64,000 bases of DNA. Source: Bretschneidera sinensis (lineage: Eukaryota > Streptophyta > Magnoliopsida > Brassicales > Akaniaceae). How positions within the stretch are numbered: position 1 is the stretch's first letter; the number at the start of each line of letters is the position of its first letter. Of this stretch, positions 11,119 through 20,675 are shown one piece after another. The position numbers and the translations under genes are program-made. Location of the stretch: contig CM043702.1 in assembly GCA_023935145.1 (NCBI GenBank), positions 55,940,501 through 56,004,500 of the forward strand. The letters are read 5' to 3'. The notes beneath the pieces were generated by a model. The model ran no database searches. It was not told the DNA's origin and worked only from the letters and a program-made list of their open reading frames with translations.

Positions 11119-12052
11119 GGGCTGTTTGAAATGGGATATAAAAGTAGGATAGGACTAAATTATTTTTATATGAATAGTTAATTTTATATTTGATTGGAGG
11201 GTTTGATTATTCATATCGGTTTAAGGTGGGACGAATTTAGTCATAATCCTATGAAATCTGTCTCACCTTATCTCGGGACTAAAATTATCTCACCAATTTT
11301 TTTGCTTCCTTTTATACCCTTTCCCGTTCATTCTTCTTCTTCATTTTCTCTTTTTTCGACAAAATTCATAACCTTCTCTTCTTACTCTCCCTCATTTTTC
11401 GACGAATTTCATGCGGCACCACCTACACCATCAGTATTAGGAGGATTTCGCGATCGAAACCCACCAAGTTTTGTCAATATTCGTCACTGTCGTCGCTGCT
11501 GAAAAGTCACGCCACTAGAATCCAACCGCACAATCCGATTCAGAATTCCTTGAACTATTCGGATTTGGTATTCGTTCGTCAAGATTCTATCAAAAAATGG
11601 TCAAAAACCATCAAACCATCGCGATATTCACCGTCGCCGACTTACTTTTTCGGTGACTTTTAAATTAAGTTGTTGCCATCATTGAGCTCGCCTTGAACTG
11701 GCAACCAAAATCTTTGAAGGAAGATGGGGGAGGAAGAGAAGGAAGATGAAAGAAGAAAAGAAAGAAAATGAAGGAGAAAGAAGGGAAGAAAAAAAACTCC
11801 ATCCGTCGTGAATTAGAGGAGGAAGAAGAAAAATGTAAGAAAAATAATTAAGGTATATATATAAAGGATTTATAAAAAAAATTAAGAAAAGATATTTAGT
11901 TTTTATATTTGTTATCCCATTTTAATTTCAATTTTGAAATTCTATGAACCAAACATAAAACTAAAATAGTTTCATTTTAATCCTTCCTATCTCTATCCAC
12001 TATAATCTTAATTTTATCCTATTGTAATCCTGTCCGTGAACCAAACAGACCC
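11119..12052. mobile_element. Harbinger-like non-autonomous element, 934 bp
   Basis: The left end GGGCTGTTTG and the reverse complement of the right end GGGTCTGTTTGG form short related inverted repeats, and TTA flanks both sides (11116-11118 and 12053-12055). Ends beginning GGG..TGTTTG with a TTA target duplication are typical of PIF/Harbinger elements. No transposase is visible. The interior carries a short open frame (11194-11502) that resembles no known protein and is not called a gene. Confidence 0.65.
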
Positions 12053-12682
12053 TTATTTAATAGAGCTTTTCAAATAACTTTTAAAAATAAAAGTTAAGTC
12101 AAATATTTTTTTAATGAATTAGAAATTGTAAACGACTTCGAATGATTTATTTATACTCAAAATCAAAAGTTTAGTTTTGTAATTTTTAATCTCAGAATCA
12201 ATTTTAATATTATTTATGTTCTTAAATTATCATTGTATGGCAAAGGTATTTACACACCAACCATTTTTTCTAATGAAATTTTAAATATAACATTAATACA
12301 TCAATTATTATTAGAACATTTAGATTATTATCTTATTTATTTAATAAAGATATTATCTTATTTATTTAATAAAAATTATATTATTATGATTATTAATTAA
12401 ATTATTAATAAATATCATTGTGAATAAAATTAATATATTTATATTTTACAAATAATAAAGTAAAATTGATAAAAGAAAGACCTCCAAATAGTCAAATAAT
12501 ACTCATATATACATTTTAGTAATTTTAACGTCTAAAAACAGTTTTACAACTTATTTACCAAACGCATCAAAATTGGATAACACTTCTAATATAATTCTTA
12601 TCAAACACAAAATAAGTCTTAACTCTACCGTATTTATATCTAAAATTATTTTAGAATAAGAAGTTAAACCAACAGACTCTTA
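12053..12682. other. AT-rich spacer between two Harbinger-like elements
   Basis: About 630 bases of very AT-rich sequence. No gene, clear inverted repeat or other feature was identified. Confidence 0.5.
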
Positions 12683-13295
12683 GGGTATGTTTGGAAAGGG
12701 TTTTCAAAAACCCTTTCCAGTGTTCAAAACCCAAAAACAGTTTTCAAACTTCTATTGTCATGTTTGGCTAGTAGTTTTGAGAAGCAGTTTTTAAACACAG
12801 TTTTCATTATTTCAGTGTTCAAACATTGATTTTACAAAACTCCCAATTGGAGTTTTCAGTGTTCGTTTTCAATTTTGTTGCACCTAAACGCTGCTCTCTG
12901 CTCTATGTCCTCTGCTCACTGCTTTCGATCGATGAAGTGTTCTCTCTCTTTTGCAAGTCTCATCTCTCTCTTGCATCTCTCCCCTCTCTCTCTTCTGCAT
13001 CTCTCCACTCTCGCCATCCTCCTTACCCAAAAGCTCACCGTGAAACCCACTCCTCCTTACCCAGCTTACCCTCTCTCTCGTCTAACACTCTGTCACCATG
13101 AACTGAAACAGAAACCCATCTCCCCTCTCTTCGTTACCATCACCCATTTTGTCACCGTCCACTTTACTGGTGCCGTCACCGTTACCATCCTCTTGACCCA
13201 TTTCGTTTCTCCTCTCCATCATCGTCAACCTCAACTTCTGTGTGGTCTTAAACCCATTATCATCTCTTTATTCCTCGTCTCTCTCTTAACCCATT

Positions 13296-13296
<1 letters not shown>

Positions 13297-13334
<38 letters not shown>
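13297..13334. repeat. CT microsatellite
   Basis: About nineteen CT repeats inside the 4-kb element. It inflates a serine/leucine-rich open frame (12875-13363) that is not believed to be a gene. Confidence 0.9.
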
Positions 13335-13338
<4 letters not shown>

Positions 13339-14587
13339 CCCACGCCTGAAGAAACCCATTTAGAAATGGTAGATCTAGAGCGAGAAAAAAGGAATAGAAA
13401 AAAAATCGCATAGGGATTTTAGAGGGGGAAAAAGAGAGATAAAGTTAAAGAGAAGGTGGCGAATGCAAACACAGAGGGGGAGACGCATGCTAGTCGTCTC
13501 CAAGAGTTCCTGTCGTCATTGATAGCGAGTATCGGAGGAGTATTTGCTCAAAACCAAGAGCAAGAACAATCAGAAATGGAATCAAGAGCTGTTCATCCTC
13601 AGCAACAAGAAATCAAAGGTGCACTTTAAATTCTTGTTTTGTTTTTTGTTTTGTTTTTTGTTTTGTTTAATTTACGTTAATAGATCATTTCTGCGAGAAT
13701 CTATAAATGGGTTTTTTTCTAGTTGTCAAATTACCATACTATGCTTCGATGATTATTTGTGATTTATTTTCTTAATTTGGGTATAGAGGTCATTCTTTTG
13801 CAATCTTCACATGATTGTTTTGTTTTTGGAAATTTTGCGATGAATCCGTAATGGGTCGGTCCGTATTCTCATATTATTATGTCATTCTTTCATTATCTTT
13901 TGAGAGTCTTGCTGTTTGATCTGGTATGGAGGTCCTTACTTGCTTGAATGATAGTGTTTGTGTTTGTGTGTGATGCCTCTAGGAACTTCTTTAATTTGTA
14001 AATTATGGTTTACATTTCTTATAGTAATTGAAAGCAAATGCTAAACCCTTTTTCTTAGCTTCTTTGAAGTTGGGTTTGTTTCTTGATTTTGTTGAATGTA
14101 GTAATCTGTTTTCATTTTCTTATAAGGATATGAAAAGGATCATTCAAGTTTTGGGGACTTACTTAACTCATTGAAAGTTTTGTGACTCCCGTTTTTGTTT
14201 CAAGAATATTTCCAAAGGCCTGCTTGATTTGATTGAATGAACAAATCAAATTATCAAATTTCATCACTATGTGATTGAGTTGTTTGTGTATCCATGTGAT
14301 TTGGATTGCTATCCCATTTGATTTGGGATTGATTCATATGATTTGGATCGGTTTTTTTATCTTTTTAATCCCCTATTATTACTTCTTTGCAACTGTCCTG
14401 CATCAGCTGCATTTAAAGCTCTAGAAATAAATCCGAAGTGGTGAAGTTTTCTAATGAATTCATTGTGGAAAGAAGGGGGAAAACATTTTTGAGATGTGAT
14501 GATTTGAACAAAATTCCTTGGATAAATCAACTGTGTGATGATGTTGATTTTTGACTGCATGCTATGAGGATATTTGGAATGTATTAA

Positions 14588-14768
14588 ATACATGCTACTG
14601 CTACTGCTGTTGATGAAGGAGCTGCTATTGTGATTGCTGCAGTTGCTGCCATTTCTGTTGTTGTAGGGGTTGCTGCTGCTGCTGTTGTACTAGCTGATGC
14701 TGTTGCTGTTGTAGCGGTTGCTGCTGCTGTTGTTGTAGTGGCTGATGCTGTTACTGTTGCTGTTAGAT
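14588..14768. repeat. Degenerate GCTGTT-type minisatellite
   Basis: A 180-base run of imperfect GCT/GTT triplets inside the 4-kb element. On the plus strand it reads as an Ala/Val-only stretch; this is low complexity, not a domain. Confidence 0.7.
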
Positions 14769-15234
14769 CATCTTTGTATTCTTTAGTGTTTTTTAGGGGG
14801 CTAAACCTTCACATGGTCGGTATACATAATTATTAAGTAATCATATATAAGATTCAGTTGTTGTTAAGTCACAAATAGGGATTTTTTCTTACACCCTTGG
14901 TAGGGTTGAGGAATAAACCCTCAAATATTTTTAGGATTTGAATACAGTCCTCCCTCCTTAGGGGGAGTGAGCTAAACTTCTATATATATATATATATATA
15001 CCTCTTACCCCTAAGGGTTACCAAATTGTGTGGGATGGGGCAGAGGGATGGGAGAAAGGAGAAACTCCACCCCGGGTATGTAGATAGAGAGGCACAGTGG
15101 AAACCTTTCATGTTACGGTTGCTTTTGGGGGAATATATTTTGTCTTAAACTTGCCATGTTAATATAATTGTAGACAAAATGAATGATCTATGTGCATGGT
15201 GCTGTTGCTGAATTCATTTGTGGTATTGTTTCAG

Positions 15235-15413
15235 GTATATTCAAGTTGGAAATGCTGTTGTAGTGCCTGTTGCTCGAGCTTTGGGGTATGCATTAGGTTT
15301 GGCTTATCAAGGCTCTGCTGGTGATGAACCATTGTTCACACTGCTTGCAAGCTTTCCAAGTATTTTGGAACGACTCCCTTTTGAATCATCTGAAGGTGAG
15401 GAACTACTTGATT
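15235..15413 (+). pseudogene. Captured C-terminal exon of a chromomethylase (CMT-type DNA methyltransferase)
   Basis: The frame reads [20 protein letters not shown] and continues through a GDEPLF segment to an acidic SSEGEE tail. This is the motif X and C-terminus of plant chromomethylases, whose conserved core is Q(V/I)[15 protein letters not shown] polypyrimidine-AG acceptor (ttgtttcag) ends at 15234, exactly where the homology starts, so the copy was taken from genomic DNA with its intron edge. The rest of the methyltransferase is absent from the element. The open frame continues to 15667 without recognisable homology. It lies mid-element, so capture by the transposon is the simplest explanation; it is unlikely to encode an enzyme. 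Confidence 0.75.
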
Positions 15414-16320
15414 ATTTAGGTTTAGTTTCTTTTAGTATCATGTATTCCAGACAATTTTACCATATGACACATTCTTCATTCTTATGTGTTCCATCATTGG
15501 GCGATTTAGTCTTCTCTTATAACAGCAACTTTGGGTTCAATGTTCATGAAAGAATGACTATTATGTTGAGTAGTGCTAGGCTTTATCATCTAGCAAAGTT
15601 TTTAATGTTTGTAAGACAATTTTTCCTTACCATTCCAAATTATTTGTTTATTTTAATATTATTATGATGAATTGTTGGAAATTTTCAACATAATAAGTGG
15701 TTTTGAGATATACTTTTTATTGTTTTTCAAGAAATTGAAGAAGGTTTTATGGTAAGTTTGTCTCACATTGAAAAGTGTAAACAAGGAAAGATTTTAAAGC
15801 ACCATTTGCAAACAGGTGTGAATTGTTGGGCGCTTGTGGTCCATGCCCACTTCAGCATGAATGAGTATAAATTTCTAAGTAACATTTGTTTGAAATATAC
15901 ACAATTGTTCTTTATATTTTAACATTAGCAACCTGCAATCCACAACACAATTGTTCTAAGTAACATTAATTGCTCTAAGGAGTGAGTTATACCATAGACA
16001 CCAACTTGTAATTTTCTTTAATGGGGAAAACGATAGATGCATAGATATACCATATAGCATTCGTTCCACCCTTTTATGATTTATTTTGGTTTAATATTGA
16101 CTGTTGCTAGCCTATACATTTTTTGATCAGAATCTACTAATCCACTTAATAAACAAATCAAATTTGATTTGTTTTGATCCGTTTTGATAATAACCATGAT
16201 TTTAATGTTATATGGTAATATACTCTGTATTATGTATATATATCTTTTTGTTTTTTTTTATTAAAAGCGGTGAAGTATAAGTATATTATACAATAATTGT
16301 TGTCATGTTTGATTGATGAT

Positions 16321-16392
16321 ATATAAAAAATACTAACATTTTAAAAATAAAATAATATATAAAAAATACTAACGTTTTAAAAATAAAATAAT
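16321..16392. repeat. Two-copy 36-bp tandem repeat
   Basis: Two head-to-tail copies of an AT-rich 36-base unit containing TACTAAC(A/G)TTTTAAAAAT, differing at about one base. Confidence 0.8.
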
Positions 16393-16739
16393 ATTAATTA
16401 TTTTCAAGTATTTGGCGTGTGCTTAAAAAATTGTATTTAGTAAATATGAGAAATAAAATTAATTTTAGAGATTAAAATTTAAACTGAACACTGAAAACTG
16501 AAAACAATTACAAGAAGGTGTAATCCAAACAGTTTTCTATTTTCAAAACAGTTTTCAAACACTGATTATCCAAACAATATTTCACTGAAAACTGTTTTGG
16601 AAACAGTTTTCGAGTTACAGTTATCCAAACATGTTTTCATCATAAAACTGTTTGTAGAAACTCTTTTTGAACACTGAAAGCTGAAAACTAAAAACTCTTT
16701 TCGAACACTGAAAATTGAAAACTGTTACCAAACATGCCC

Positions 16740-17035
16740 TTAAATGGTTAGAAACTTTGGTTGGGTGTTATGTGCCCAAATGGCCTGTTCAAGAGTTGAA
16801 GCCTCCTCAATATTGGGCTGTAAAGTCTGCTAAAACAAATGGGACCTTTTCAACCAAAGGAAAAAAAATAATAACAAAAAAATGAGACCATAAACGTACT
16901 CTTAACTCTTGAAGTAATCTATGACACCTTATTACAAAGCGTCCGGTTAACAGCGCTTGAACAGAGCCTTTAATGGGTTTATTTCATCTCTTGTCTCCAC
17001 TATCCTAGTAATTTGTAAAATGGATGATAGGTTAT
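16740..17035. other. Spacer between DNA transposons
   Basis: About 300 bases with no recognised gene or repeat. Confidence 0.5.
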
Positions 17036-18583
17036 AGGGGTGAGCATGGAACTCGGTTAACTTGCGAATCTGACCCAAGTCGATATAATGGGTTGGGTTG
17101 GGTTGGGTTATGTCTTTTTAGAGATTGGGTTGAGCTGGGTTGAGTTGAAAATATTTTGAACCCGGTGGGTTTGGTTGGGTCATGGGTTCAAAATTTTCAA
17201 TCCGACCTAAACCGGTAACCCGTTCAAATATATAATTATATATTTTATATTTATTGAATATAAAATAGTGTATAAAATTTATAGTATAATTGTAAAATAT
17301 ATAATCATAAAATGTTCATTCTAATTACTACTAGTGTGTAAAATTATACATAGCAAATACTCAAATGTCCAAACATGTCTCATAGTTTCCAATTACCCAT
17401 ATTTTAGTTTCAAATATTTACACTAGAAACAAATACTGATTTCGAGTTATGAAATACTTCATAATTTTTCTTAAGCATAACTTCAATCAGAATAAATTGA
17501 TGCCTAATTAACTTATGCTAACAAAATTTTGATTTCTTGTACCGTTGTAACTATAAAATAAAAATAAAAATTAACACTAACCTATAAGATTCCAGTCGGG
17601 ATTAGTGTATGGAGATAAACTTATATTCCTAAAAGATATACCATAATGTTGATGGAAAAAATACTGAATGTATGATAAAGCTTAGTAATACCAACTTGCT
17701 GGAAGCCTTTCATACAAACATTATTGAACCATTCAATTTGATTCTCTGTGACCTTTTAAGAGCCCTCATGTCACTTCCAAGTACATTAAAGCATAGTCTA
17801 AAAATTAGATTGATTAGTGAGAAAGCATTAGCACGGCCAACAAATTCTAAGTTATTAAAATATATTATTAGCAACTGTCCAGAAATCCAGATTTCCTTCG
17901 TAATTGAAAAGTTTGCTAAAGTAAGTTAAATTCATATCAACTAAAGCAGTTTCTAGCGTAACATTCAGATGAAGATTGTGTTTTTCAATATAACGATGAA
18001 TCCATATTCTAACATCAAGGGCTCTAGGTTGTGAGTATGCAGATAAGCAATTGACCATGGTCACCTCATCAGGCTCTATATTACTCGCTTGCATTTCATG
18101 AAACAATACCAAAACATCCTTACCAAGTTTGGCTTCAACGTAGCCTCCAATGATGGTATTCCATGACATAACATCATTCTCTTGCATGTCATCAAAAAAT
18201 TTCTTAGCAGTATCCAAAAAACCAAATTTAGCATAGCTTACAACCATTGTAGTCCATGAGACAATTTTTTTCTTTTTCATGTTATCAAATATTCTTTGTG
18301 CTGCCAGGTACATATATTTTACTTGTAATATGAATGGATTTAGTTTTGGATTTAATAGAATATATATATTTTTTGTTATGTAATATGTATGGTTTAATTA
18401 TTTAGTAAAAAAATATATATCAACTCAGTGACCCAAACCGATTAGAATGAGTTGGGTTGGGTTGGGTTGAGGTTGGATGGGTTCATGGGTTGGATTGGGT
18501 TGAGATTTTTTCAACCTGGTATGAATGGGTTGGGTTGAAATTTTAGGATAACCCGACTCAAACCGACCCATGCTCACCCTTAA
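17036..18583. mobile_element. hAT-like non-autonomous element, about 1.55 kb
   Basis: The left end AGGGGTGAGCATGG faces a right end whose reverse complement is TTAAGGGTGAGCATGG. The flanking 8-mers taggttat (17028-17035) and caggttat (18584-18591) match at 7 of 8 positions, the hAT target length. Both subterminal zones carry repeated GGGTTGGGTT, as seen in plant hAT miniature elements. No transposase was seen. The centre holds a PPR gene fragment. The exact end base is uncertain by one or two positions because the ends are not symmetrical. Confidence 0.65.
17855..18313 (-). pseudogene. PPR gene fragment inside the hAT-like element
   Basis: The first ~125 codons read as PLS-type pentatricopeptide repeats, with a VSWTTMVVSYAKFGFLDTAK-type motif, a second MSWNTIIGGYVE motif, EPDEVTMVNCLSA and a following L-motif ending ETALVDM. 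Homology then stops abruptly and the frame runs another ~25 codons to a stop. There is no transit peptide, start context or E/DYW region. It is an internal fragment of a PLS-class gene, differing from the ECB2-like gene at 2217, so it came from elsewhere. Its position inside the element suggests transposon capture, though the reverse order (element inserting beside a pseudogene) is not excluded. Confidence 0.75.
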
Positions 18584-18591
18584 CAGGTTAT

Positions 18592-19370
18592 CAGTAATTA
18601 TTTTAAACATACCCTTTTTTCTATTGGGCTAGCTAACCTCTCATACCTAAAGGTTACAAAATCTTATCTGATCCAAAAATCCGACTCAATTCAATTTGAA
18701 TCAAACTTGATATGATTCGAAATATATTAAAATAATATGATTTGAATTCAATTCAATTTTAATCCGAGTGATTCGAAACTTGAAATGACTCAGATTCAAA
18801 ATGACTTAAACTAGATCTGACCCGAACCCGAACAACTAGAAACCTAAAACGACCCAGAAACCCAAAAAAGATCTGAACCCAAAATGATTTGAAAAAACAT
18901 ATTTTTTATAAAAAAAATAATTTTCTTTTTAAAACTGCATATTACCTAATTGACCACTTGCCAAATAAAATAAATTATATCATAATTAATTCATTATTGA
19001 TTTACATGTATTGATGTGCATGGTTCAACATTCTATTAATATGAGTAATATCATTAGTTTCAAATAAAAAATTGAGGAGATTAGTAAATTTTTCATTGTT
19101 CTTCATGTCACAATAAAATTTTATTTTTAATTGTCGTAAAAAATAGAATGAAATGAAATGATTATATAAAATTTAATCTCTCAAATCTGGTATAAAACGT
19201 TACTAGTAAGAATATTTTTATGGATCATCTACCTGAGATCATTTAAGACTGAATTTTGGGATTAAGAGTCATAACATTGTATATTGCATTAAATTAAGTA
19301 TATTATTCAAAATGAAAAAGTTATCTTAAATATTTTGTGATCACTATTCATTCACTATACATACTCCTAA
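18592..19370. other. AT-rich spacer
   Basis: No gene recognised. The stretch 18660-18870 is rich in GATTCGA/ACCCGA-like words resembling transposon subterminal repeats, but no pair of ends was found. Confidence 0.45.
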
Positions 19371-19615
19371 GAGAGTGGAGTCAAAATAATTACGTTAATG
19401 AGTCTCGATCCCATGAAATCGGTTTTGCGAGAGTTATCACGGAATCGAAAAGTCTATTAGTAATCATGAGTAAATTGAATATTACTTGTACTAATTTTTT
19501 ATTTAAAAAAATTAAATATCAAAGTTACTACTCAATTTCTCCGTGATTACTAGTTAATTTTCTCGATTATATGGTAACTCTCACAGATCTGGTTCCGTGG
19601 TATCACCACTCCCGT
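19371..19615. mobile_element. Fold-back (MITE-like) element
   Basis: The left arm has GAGAGTTATCACGGAATCGA and, further in, TTAGTAATCATGAG. The right arm, reverse-complemented, has GAGAGTTACCATATAATCGA and CTAGTAATCACGGAG in the same order. The arms are about 75-100 bases with an AT-rich loop. Terminal bases and target duplication could not be fixed, so the class is unknown. Confidence 0.5.
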
Positions 19616-20675
19616 TAACAGAATACTACAAAACAAGATATTATTTCTTTTTTTTAGTGTAATGAAACAATACATTGAGTATAATTTATAATGAAATAAT
19701 ACATTGAATTCTTCTCAAAGTATGAAGACCTTGTAATCATGTCAATTCTGGCTGTTCTTGCTATTACAGTCTATCTCCAGCAGGACTGGAATTTCAATTC
19801 GCTTTGCAAGACACCAAGTTCCAAGAAATGTAAGCCTCCATCACTTGAGGAAGATTTACTTTCCAAATGATTCTAAGCGTCTGTGTCAAGGAGGGTGTCT
19901 GCTGCAACTAGAGGATTATCAAACATGTTTTGGGCAATGTTGAATCAATGTTCGGTAACTTTTCCTTCCATTTTGTTGTTACTTGTTTGTTTGCTGTGCT
20001 ACTTTGGATCTGTAAAATTTCAGCTGTGTCTGAACAAAATACTTACATTTGCGATGCTCTTGCCACATAAATGGTTAACAAGTGAAGAAAAAATTCATAG
20101 GAGAAGAGGAACAGACACACAGGTTTGGGTGAATGGGGAATGCAGGCCTGCCTGCTGGAGGAATATTGAAACTAATGCAAGAAATGAAAAGCCTTTAACT
20201 TGTTAGTTGTTACTTCCATTTTTTTTAACAATTTGATATTGGTTTTTAAAGAATTAAAAATAAATAAAAAAGAACAAAAGAATGAAAAGTAGAAATTAAA
20301 AAACAAAACACAAACAAAAAATGCAATCCCGACCTAGTAAACTCATAAATCTCTCTCTCTCACACACATGTTATCATCGGATGCTTAGCTCTTGCTGCAG
20401 ATCATGTCGAATTTTTTTTAGTAATGATGGTATTGCTCTTACATTTGTGTTTACCATCTGTAAATAATTCCGAGAATGTTTGTTGTTGGATTGTATGTAT
20501 TTCTGTAAGATTAAACAGTATCTGATATGAGTGTTTTTTCTGCTTTTTGTCAATTTCCTTTCCATTCCCAGCCCTTCAATGTTGAAAGAAAAGAAATTAA
20601 AAGAAGATATTTTCAAAGAAAAAGATGCCTGAAAGTCTTCCTTTTGATATTTAAAATGTAATCTTTTTTGAAAGG
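19616..20675. other. Unassigned stretch upstream of the BRR2 pseudogene
   Basis: The missing BRR2 N-terminal region (about 400 residues) was looked for here and not recognised. Short open frames at 19758-20206 show no familiar motifs. A CT/CA dinucleotide run lies near 20350-20370. Confidence 0.45.

Larger units (their letters stand above)
12683..16739. mobile_element. Large Harbinger-like element carrying host gene fragment, 4.06 kb
   Basis: The ends are GGGTATGTTTGG and, reverse-complemented, GGGCATGTTTGG (11 of 12 bases), flanked by TTA at 12680-12682 and 16740-16742. Both ends share a subterminal motif, TTTTCAGTGTTC, repeated several times in facing orientation. No transposase is recognisable. 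The interior holds low-complexity CT and GCT stretches and an exon-like fragment of a chromomethylase gene (see 15235). It therefore looks like a non-autonomous, gene-capturing (Pack-type) member of the PIF/Harbinger group. The superfamily call rests only on end sequence and target-site length. Confidence 0.65.

Noticed and set aside
11194..11502. 102-codon open frame in the Harbinger-like element
   Set aside because: No recognised motif, no intact transposase feature, and its sequence overlaps the element's subterminal region.
12826..13363. Overlapping Ser/Leu-rich open frames that could look like a signal-peptide or membrane protein
   Set aside because: They arise from CT-rich simple sequence; two frames are open at once, which is typical of low-complexity DNA.
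14630..14836. Open frame encoding a pure Ala/Val stretch
   Set aside because: It is the translation of a degenerate GCT/GTT minisatellite inside a transposon; no domain or coding evidence.
17672..17929. Plus-strand open frame in the hAT-like element
   Set aside because: It partly overlaps the antisense of the PPR fragment and has no recognisable motif.
19758..20206. Possible N-terminal BRR2 exons
   Set aside because: The translations do not show the expected acidic or PWI-like N-terminal regions; nothing alignable was found by eye.
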